Assembly: GCA_964631175.1 (NCBI GenBank)
Contig: CAZVWH010000115.1
Coordinates: forward strand, 1-8,539
Reading direction: 5' to 3'
DNA: 8,539 nucleotides
DNA from: CAZVWH01 sp964631175
GTDB lineage: Bacteria > Planctomycetota > Phycisphaerae > Sedimentisphaerales > Anaerobacaceae
Under the pieces are notes generated by a model, which was not told the origin of the DNA, made no database searches, and saw only the letters and a program-made list of their open reading frames with translations. This document shows, piece after piece, positions 1 to 4,825 of the stretch (position 1 is its first letter; each line of letters begins with the position of its first letter). The translations under genes were made by a program, and so were the position numbers.

Positions 1-771
1 ACCCATCATACGAGCCAAGCCGCGCGCCATATCCGTGTAGCCGCTAAAGTCAAAATAAATCTGCCAGGAAAACAAAAAAGTCGCAAGAAGCAGGGCCGGT
101 GACTTAAACTGCTCAGGAGCAGCATAGACCTTATCGACATATAGAGCCATGTAATCTGCCAATGCAACCTTCTTGAAAAGCCCAACGGCAAACAGAGAAA
201 GTCCATCCGTGACATCCTGGATCGATATCCTGGGCGTCGTGTGCAGTTGCGGTAATAAGCTCTTAGCCCTCTCGATAGGTCCGGCCAGCAATCGAGGAAA
301 AAGAGAAACATAAGCTGCGTAAGCTATAAAGCTTTTTTCTCTTTCTATATTGCCGCGATAGAAATCGATAGTGTAGCTCATGGATTGGAGCGTATAGAAA
401 GACAATCCCACAGGCAAAATAATGCCCGGCTCAGCAATAGCATACGAAATGCCTAACGATGATAACAGAAGGTTTAAATTATCGGTGACAAAACCGCCGT
501 ATTTGAAGAAACCCAATAGAGCGAGATTGTTAAATATGCTGACAAAAAGCCATGCCTTCCCCCGGCTGCTTTTGGCCATTCTTGCAACGACGGTATAATC
601 AACCAGCGAAGCATAAGCGATCAAAATCGGATATAGAGGATGAAAGCACGCGTAAAAAAAATAGGAAACGGCTAAGAGCCAGAACAATCGAAATCTTGTC
701 CTTTTCAGGACAAGATAAATCAGATATACAATCAGGAAAAATAGTACAAAAAGCCATGTATGAAATAACAT
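1..771 (-). CDS. AlgI-like MBOAT O-acyltransferase, C-terminus cut by window edge
   Basis: This is the N-terminal 257 residues of a polytopic membrane O-acyltransferase of the MBOAT family (AlgI/PatA/DltB type). Such proteins pass acyl groups across the inner membrane to an exopolysaccharide or cell-wall polymer. The frame is open from ATG 771 to base 1 with no stop. It opens with a hydrophobic helix (MLFHTWLFVLFFLIVYL). It contains the family-typical stretches FFKYGGF (about 154), LPVGLSFYTLQSMSY (about 202), FPRLLAGPIER (about 221) and YFDFSGYTDMARGLARMMG at the window edge, each close to AlgI-type proteins. The catalytic histidine of the family lies further downstream and is not visible. 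An AAGGA sits 6 bp before the start. The gene begins 11 bp after the FGE-HDAC stop, so the two are almost certainly cotranscribed. The acyl acceptor cannot be told from sequence; an SGNH/AlgJ-like partner would be expected beyond the left edge. Confidence 0.92.
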   Translation of the reverse strand, partial: MLFHTWLFVLFFLIVYLIYLVLKRTRFRLFWLLAVSYFFYACFHPLYPILIAYASLVDYTVVARMAKSSRGKAWLFVSIFNNLALLGFFKYGGFVTDNLNLLLSSLGISYAIAEPGIILPVGLSFYTLQSMSYTIDFYRGNIEREKSFIAYAAYVSLFPRLLAGPIERAKSLLPQLHTTPRISIQDVTDGLSLFAVGLFKKVALADYMALYVDKVYAAPEQFKSPALLLATFLFSWQIYFDFSGYTDMARGLARMMG

Positions 772-782
772 TCGGTGTCCTT

Positions 783-2708
783 TTATTCCATCAAAACTCG
801 AATGTGCTCTTCAACCGAGGCTGACATCACATCCAGGTCGTATCCGCCCTCAAGAACGGAAACAAGCCGACCTTCGCAGCACTTCTCTGCTATACTCTTG
901 ACTATCTGCGTTAACTGTGCAAATCCCTGCGGCGTAATATTCATCCCACCAAGCACGTCACCTTTACAGGCATCAAAGCCGGCGGAGATGAGCACAAAGT
1001 CAGGAGAAAACGAAAGGGCTGCAGGCTCAAGCTTTTCACTGAAGACCTTCAGATAATCATCATCTCCAGAGCCAGCCGGCAAAGGCACGTTTATATTGTA
1101 GTTCAAACCTTTTCCGCTTCCTTTCTCTGCTTGCCTTCCGGTGCCTGGATAGAAGGGATACTGATGCACACCAAAGTATAATACGTCAGGGTCATCATAG
1201 AACATCGCTTGAGTCCCGTTGCCGTGGTGAACGTCCCAATCTACAATGAGCACCCTCTGTAGATTATATTTCTTCTGGATGTATCGTGTGCCGATAGCAA
1301 TATTATTAAAGACGCAGAATCCCATCGCCCGGTCGCTTAACGCATGATGGCCAGGCGGACGGACTGCGCAAAAGGCGTTCTGAATTTGTCCTTCCATGAC
1401 TGCATCGATGGCTGTAAGCACTCCGCCAGCGGCCACCAATGCAACTTCATAGGACATCTGCGATATGGGAACGTCTAAAGAGTCCAGATATGCTACGCCA
1501 TTTTCGCAACTGGTTTTGACCCTTTCTATATAGTGAGATGAGTGAACAGTTTCAATCCATTCTATTTCGGCAGGCTTCGGTGAAAGTATAAATAAATCAG
1601 AATATAATCCACCTGCTTTTAATTTTTCAACAATTGCAACCAATCTCTGCGCTGTTTCCGGATGGCCTGGCGTCGTTTTGTGCTCTAAATATATATCATC
1701 ATAGACAAATCCTGTTTTTGATATTTGCTGAGCTTCGTCTTTTTCATTAAGATTTGGCTGAGTTTCTGGGTTGTGGGGCGAATTTCTTACGCAACGAAAG
1801 CCTATAGCGTCACTTGCCAGACAAGTATCATTGATAGAAGGGTCACCTGCTCGATAGCTCGACCGGCAAGCTTCGGCGCTTAAATTCCATGCTCCGCCTC
1901 GTATGACTCTTTCTTTTCCCATAGCAGGCCCTTTAGGATCCTTAGCTGGACCCCATTTATAGTAACTTTCCGAATAATAATCGTTACACCATTCTGCAAC
2001 ATTTCCGTGCATGTCGTAAAGTCCCCATGGATTAGGTTTCTTCTTTCCAACAAGATGTGTTTTTCCGGATGAGCTCTCAACAAACCACGCGTAGTCTTTT
2101 AGCTTTCGCACATCGTCACCAAAACTATATTTTGTGGTAGTGCCCGCTCGACAGGCGTACTCCCACTCGGCCTCCGTAGGCAGCCTGAAACCATTTGCCT
2201 CGAAATTACACTGCCAGTTTTGCTCATCATAGCACGGCTCAAGTCCCTCCGCACGTGAACGGTCGTTACAATAAAGGGCCGCATCGGTCCAATTTATCTG
2301 CTCTAAAGGATTCTTTGGATTCTTAAAATGAGAAGGGTCAGAAATCTCATATATCCTGAACTGCTGCTGTACCACTTCGTATTTATCCATCCAGAACGCA
2401 CTAATCCAAACCCTGTGTACAGGTTTTTCGTCAGCTGCTCCCTTATCATTTCCCATCTCGAACCAGCTTGCAGGGATTGCCACCATTTCTACGCCGGTCT
2501 TTATTTTTATGACCTCCGGCTTATAAGCAGTGTCTTTAGCCTTGCGGCAGCCGATAAAGAACAGAAGACAGAGGACAGAAGACAGAGGACAAAAGACAGA
2601 GGACGGAAGACAGAAGACGGAGGACAGAGGATGGGACTCTGATTTCTGATTTCTGACCTCTGACTTCCGACTTCCGAATTCTGACCTCTGATCCCTAACC
2701 TCTGACAT
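783..2708 (-). CDS. Putative lipoprotein: SUMF1/FGE-type domain fused to class II HDAC-like deacetylase
   Basis: A 641-residue two-domain protein. Residues 1-54 form a charged n-region, a hydrophobic stretch and a lipobox-like LFFIGC with Cys54, suggesting an exported lipoprotein. Residues about 73-308 are an FGE-sulfatase (SUMF1/PvdO/EgtB-like) domain: MVAIPASWFEMG, FRLPTEAEWEYACRAGT, GLYDMHGNVAEW, VIRGGAW, GFRCVRN. The Cys pair of true formylglycine-generating enzymes is not complete: Cys281 is followed by RSSYR, so sulfatase maturation is doubtful. A polar linker (about 309-331) leads to an HDAC/acetylpolyamine amidohydrolase domain (332-641). Its zinc site looks intact: RPPGHHA (His454/455), DWDVHHGNGT (Asp492, His494), GFDA (Asp579) and LEGGYD (Tyr623). 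The substrate is unknown. The ATG follows GGAAAG by 10 bp and lies 22 bp after the propeller gene. Nearly all of residues 1-48 is encoded by a heptanucleotide repeat, so the exact start and signal are less certain than the domains. Confidence 0.9.
   Translation of the reverse strand: MSEVRDQRSEFGSRKSEVRNQKSESHPLSSVFCLPSSVFCPLSSVLCLLFFIGCRKAKDTAYKPEVIKIKTGVEMVAIPASWFEMGNDKGAADEKPVHRVWISAFWMDKYEVVQQQFRIYEISDPSHFKNPKNPLEQINWTDAALYCNDRSRAEGLEPCYDEQNWQCNFEANGFRLPTEAEWEYACRAGTTTKYSFGDDVRKLKDYAWFVESSSGKTHLVGKKKPNPWGLYDMHGNVAEWCNDYYSESYYKWGPAKDPKGPAMGKERVIRGGAWNLSAEACRSSYRAGDPSINDTCLASDAIGFRCVRNSPHNPETQPNLNEKDEAQQISKTGFVYDDIYLEHKTTPGHPETAQRLVAIVEKLKAGGLYSDLFILSPKPAEIEWIETVHSSHYIERVKTSCENGVAYLDSLDVPISQMSYEVALVAAGGVLTAIDAVMEGQIQNAFCAVRPPGHHALSDRAMGFCVFNNIAIGTRYIQKKYNLQRVLIVDWDVHHGNGTQAMFYDDPDVLYFGVHQYPFYPGTGRQAEKGSGKGLNYNINVPLPAGSGDDDYLKVFSEKLEPAALSFSPDFVLISAGFDACKGDVLGGMNITPQGFAQLTQIVKSIAEKCCEGRLVSVLEGGYDLDVMSASVEEHIRVLME
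2564..2707. repeat. Two opposed heptanucleotide arrays forming the 5' end of the FGE-HDAC gene
   Basis: On the plus strand, 2564-2633 is ten 7-mers of the form GARGACR (GAAGACA, GAGGACA and variants). After GGAC, 2638-2707 is ten 7-mers of the form TCYGAYY (TCTGATT, TCTGACC, TCCGACT and variants). The two arms are near-complementary with about one mismatch per heptad, so the region could fold into a long imperfect hairpin. Read on the minus strand, the period becomes 7 residues: SEVRDQR, SEFGSRK, SEVRNQK, then LPSSVFC, PLSSVLC, LLFFIGC. The first arm gives a basic n-region and the second a hydrophobic core. A related array lies at 4777-4825. Confidence 0.93.
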
Positions 2709-2730
2709 AAGTCAAATTCTTTCCACTGTT

Positions 2731-3861
2731 TTAGTTTTGTTTACCAGTCACAGATTGAATCGGTACCCAGTCAGGCTCTTTGTTGTGATTTCCGTCAGTG
2801 GTGACTTTGACCCATTTGTCCGACATATCACCGACACAGATATCCCAGCCGGGCGCTTTGCCGCCTACTTGCTGTCCACCCCCAAAAGGACCATAGCTAA
2901 AAGTGATGTACCTGCCATCCGGCGATAAATCAATATGATAAACCTTATCCTTACGCGAGCATCTAACTAATTCACGGATATTGCTAACCATTGGTTCATT
3001 AGACATCAGGTCGATGTCACCGATGCACAGATTCCAATCCGTTTCCCCCCACACCATCTTGCTGCCGTCAAGACTAATATCTGGCCTACAACCTTTTACT
3101 TGCCATTGTGCAAGGTCAAAAACTTTTATTCCATCATACTCGAAAGCCAGAATAGTATCGCTGTAACCCATACCTCCTTCTACCGCAGCTACGAACCACT
3201 TACCATAAGGCGACCAGCAAATGGCATAAAGATGATGCAGACTTTTATTTGGGTGTGGTCTATGCAGACGGGTTTCCAAATCATAGATTAAAAGTTCAGC
3301 GGTTGCATACTCTTTGGTACTATAGCGCTCGTACTCTGCCTTCAGATAAGCGATGCTTTTGCTGTCAAAACTCCAGCACGGCTGCCGAGCGTTTTGAGCC
3401 ACTTTAATGCGCTGCGTCCCATCGATATTCATATAATAGACGCTTCGGACCTTATCTCTTCCCGTTCCCTCATCGACAACAAAGCAAATCTTGGTAGCAT
3501 CGGGTGAGACATGTGGATACATCTCATCCACATCCGGGGTATTGGTAATATTAACCGGATTGGAGCCGTCTGCATTTATCAAGTATAATTCCCAGTTTTT
3601 TTTGCCGTTGGTTTCGCGATAGGTTTCATATATGATCTTAAAGGGGATTTCTTCCAGCTTCAGCTCAGCCCGCGGCGAAGGAACCACTCTCGGTCCCTGC
3701 CTATCCCGCTCCGTCTCGGCGAACCTTCGCCGAGACGAGTTTTGTACTTGCGCCCCGCAAACAGCATCAGCAGATATTAAACTCAGTATGAGTGAGAAAA
3801 TAAGAATGCAGTAACATATTTTAAGTAGTCCTATTTTTACGTTGTACCATTTACTTCCCAT
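2731..3861 (-). CDS. Exported TolB-like (PD40/WD40-like) beta-propeller protein
   Basis: A 376-residue secreted or envelope protein without visible catalytic motifs. Residues 1-37 are a signal peptide: Lys/Arg near the N-terminus, a long hydrophobic core (CILIFSLILSLIS) and a likely cleavage in ADAVCGAQ. From about residue 75, PD40-type propeller blades repeat: WELYLINADGSNPVNIT, MYPHVSPDATKICFV, VYYMNIDGTQRIKVA, CWSFDSKSIAY, ICWSPYGKWFVA, DISLDGSKMVW, IDLSPDGRYITF and a closing EPDW. These resemble the C-terminal propeller of TolB, but the TolB N-terminal domain is missing, so this is not TolB itself; a scaffold or ligand-binding role is likely. Residues 42-66 are Arg/Pro-rich, unlike the rest, and are encoded by a GC-rich segment with a perfect palindrome, probably an insertion. 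GGAAG lies 9 bp before ATG. It is first in the operon with the FGE-HDAC and MBOAT genes. Confidence 0.85.
   Translation of the reverse strand: MGSKWYNVKIGLLKICYCILIFSLILSLISADAVCGAQVQNSSRRRFAETERDRQGPRVVPSPRAELKLEEIPFKIIYETYRETNGKKNWELYLINADGSNPVNITNTPDVDEMYPHVSPDATKICFVVDEGTGRDKVRSVYYMNIDGTQRIKVAQNARQPCWSFDSKSIAYLKAEYERYSTKEYATAELLIYDLETRLHRPHPNKSLHHLYAICWSPYGKWFVAAVEGGMGYSDTILAFEYDGIKVFDLAQWQVKGCRPDISLDGSKMVWGETDWNLCIGDIDLMSNEPMVSNIRELVRCSRKDKVYHIDLSPDGRYITFSYGPFGGGQQVGGKAPGWDICVGDMSDKWVKVTTDGNHNKEPDWVPIQSVTGKQN
3712..3737. repeat. Perfect 12-bp-arm palindrome inside the propeller gene
   Basis: CGTCTCGGCGAA and TTCGCCGAGACG are exact reverse complements separated only by CC. The palindrome encodes SRRRFAETE (residues 42-50), immediately after the signal peptide and before the propeller. 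The segment is clearly GC-richer than the sequence on either side. A second, weaker inverted pair (GGGACC/GGTTCC on the minus strand) follows within about 30 bp. This resembles a dispersed palindromic element more than propeller coding sequence. Confidence 0.8.
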
Positions 3862-4186
3862 ATATTTATTCTTCCATGTATGACCAAAAACAACGACAAT
3901 AGAAACAGAGAAATTAATAATACTTTATCGCAAGATTCACTAATGCAAGTATCAACCAGTCCATTGATTCTACAGCTTAACGTTTACATTATGAGCTAAA
4001 TATCTACGAAAATCAATAGTGATTGACATGCAAAGGTTCACTTCAGAAGGGTTTAATAATTAGGGCAAAAAACAAAATGCGTTGTGCTCTGTCGAAAAAA
4101 ATACAGAATGACGGTAGGCTTTTCTACAAAGCAAATGTGTTTTTGATCTATTGAAATGGCTCTCAAACAGAGATTTATTCTGTGAA
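3862..4186. other. AT-rich intergenic region between tRNA-Val and the propeller operon
   Basis: This 325-bp stretch has no convincing gene on either strand. It holds one plausible minus-strand promoter (3988-4016) and the GGAAG ribosome-binding site of the propeller gene. A 25-codon plus-strand reading frame at 4077-4154 lacks a well-placed ribosome-binding site and is not called. A weak ACAGA/TCTGT inverted repeat (about 4166-4182) lies just beyond the 3' end of the tRNA and is too short to call a terminator. Confidence 0.6.
3988..4016 (-). promoter_or_regulatory. Candidate sigma70-type promoter for the propeller/FGE-HDAC/MBOAT operon
   Basis: On the minus strand, TTGATT (4016-4011) and CATAAT (3993-3988) are separated by 17 bp. 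Transcription would start near 3981, leaving a leader of about 120 nt before the ATG at 3861. This is the best match found in the gap, but it rests on consensus alone. Confidence 0.4.
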
Positions 4187-4260
4187 TGGGCGATACAGGA
4201 TTCGAACCTGTGACCTCACGGGTGTGATCCGTGCGCTCTAACCAACTGAGCTAATCGCCC
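4187..4260 (-). tRNA. tRNA-Val (anticodon CAC)
   Basis: The minus strand folds as a complete 74-nt cloverleaf. The acceptor stem pairs GGGCGAT with ATCGCCC, followed by discriminator A at 4187. The D arm is GCTC/GAGC. The anticodon stem CACGG/CCGTG encloses loop ATCACAC with U33 and anticodon CAC at 4226-4224, which reads GUG (valine). The variable loop is AGGTC, and the T arm ACAGG/CCTGT holds TTCGAAT. The 3' CCA is not encoded (the genome continues TTC), so it must be added after transcription. Confidence 0.97.
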
Positions 4261-4272
4261 CAAGCTCACTTC

Positions 4273-4301
4273 ATTAAACCGCCGTCATTCATACTTGTCA
4301 A
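4273..4301 (-). promoter_or_regulatory. Sigma70-type promoter of tRNA-Val
   Basis: On the minus strand, a perfect TTGACA (4301-4296) is followed after exactly 17 bp by TTTAAT (4278-4273). The tRNA begins 12 bp downstream at 4260, the usual distance for a tRNA promoter. It lies in the 49-bp gap after the nikR stop, so the tRNA appears to be transcribed independently. Confidence 0.75.
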
Positions 4302-4309
4302 GTTTTACA

Positions 4310-4720
4310 TCACAGTTCAGTGGAAATAAGATTAGCTTTTCCGAGTTTAACACCTTTGAGACTCAATATATTTTCTCCCATCTTATTGATTTCGCCAACT
4401 TGGCCTTTAAGGACTATTACCTCCATACAATCGTGAGCATCCAAATGAACGTGCATAGAGCAAATAGTCTGTAATAGATGTGAATGCTGCATGCCGACCA
4501 TCTCCTGCATCAATTTTGTTGAATGATGGTCGTATATAACAAATACCGCAGCGACTGCTTTGGCTGCCGGATCACTCAAACGCTCGCTGCTTAACTGCTG
4601 GCGTATCAAATCACGTATAGCTTCGGATCGGCTTGGATAACCCTGCTTGGCGATAAGCTTGTCGAAACTCGAAAGCAGCTTTTTTTCTAACGACACTCCT
4701 ATACGTTCAACTTGCTCCAT
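4310..4720 (-). CDS. nikR: NikR, nickel-responsive ribbon-helix-helix transcriptional regulator
   Basis: A 136-residue cytoplasmic nickel-dependent regulator, acting as a tetramer in characterised members. Residues about 5-42 form the ribbon-helix-helix DNA-binding domain (RIGVSLEKKLLSSFDKLI then YPSRSEAIRDLIR). The rest is the ACT-like NikR C-terminal domain. The four square-planar nickel ligands of E. coli NikR (His76, His87, His89, Cys95) have counterparts at His79, His90, His92 and Cys98, within MQHSH and SMHVHLDAHDC. Family length is about 130-140, so it is intact. I prefer ATG 4720: AAGGAAG sits 7 bp upstream, whereas the in-frame TTG at 4726 would crowd that site. It lies 56 bp downstream of metX-metW in the same orientation, with a hairpin between. 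No nickel transporter or nickel enzyme is in the window, so its targets are unknown here. Confidence 0.95.
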   Translation of the reverse strand: MEQVERIGVSLEKKLLSSFDKLIAKQGYPSRSEAIRDLIRQQLSSERLSDPAAKAVAAVFVIYDHHSTKLMQEMVGMQHSHLLQTICSMHVHLDAHDCMEVIVLKGQVGEINKMGENILSLKGVKLGKANLISTEL

Positions 4721-4741
4721 TTCCAAACTTCCTTAAAAAGA

Positions 4742-4766
4742 TAATCCCATGTAAAACGTGGGATTA
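4742..4766 (-). terminator. Hairpin between metX-metW and nikR, possible intrinsic terminator
   Basis: TAATCCCATG and CGTGGGATTA pair over 10 bp (one G-U) around a 5-nt TAAAA loop. On the minus strand it starts 10 bp after the metX-metW stop and is followed by TCTTTTT, which fits a weak Rho-independent terminator. The T-run abuts the nikR ribosome-binding site. The symmetry could equally be an operator for NikR autoregulation, though the half-site spacing is shorter than the E. coli NikR box. Confidence 0.5.
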
Positions 4767-4776
4767 AATATATTTG

Positions 4777-4825
4777 TCATTTGTCCTCTGTCTTCCGTCC
4801 TCCGTCTTCTGTCATCTGCCTACTG
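4777..4825. repeat. Heptanucleotide array at the 3' end of metX-metW
   Basis: Seven 7-mers of the form TCNTCYG on the plus strand (TCATTTG, TCCTCTG, TCTTCCG, TCCTCCG, TCTTCTG, TCATCTG, CCTACTG), degenerating at both ends. On the minus strand it encodes the last residues of MetW (QMTEDGGRKTEDK) and the TGA stop. It belongs to the same family as the GARGACR array at 2564-2633, in the opposite orientation. Confidence 0.88.

Noticed and set aside
2328..2642. Plus-strand 104-codon frame rich in KTEDRRQ-type repeats
   Set aside because: It is the antisense reading of the FGE-HDAC gene and its heptad array; it has no family resemblance of its own.
2564..2707. CRISPR array
   Set aside because: The units are 7 bp, contiguous and degenerate, with no 25-40 bp repeats separated by unique spacers.
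4077..4154. Plus-strand 25-codon small gene in the 325-bp gap
   Set aside because: It has no well-spaced ribosome-binding site, no promoter with proper spacing (TTGACA at 4023 is 23 bp from TTTAAT) and no recognisable product.
4162..4186. Intrinsic terminator after tRNA-Val
   Set aside because: The ACAGA/TCTGT stem is only 5 bp with a short T-run, too weak to support a call.
4721..4726. TTG start for nikR two codons upstream
   Set aside because: AAGGAAG is only about 1 bp from this TTG but 7 bp from ATG 4720, which is the better start.
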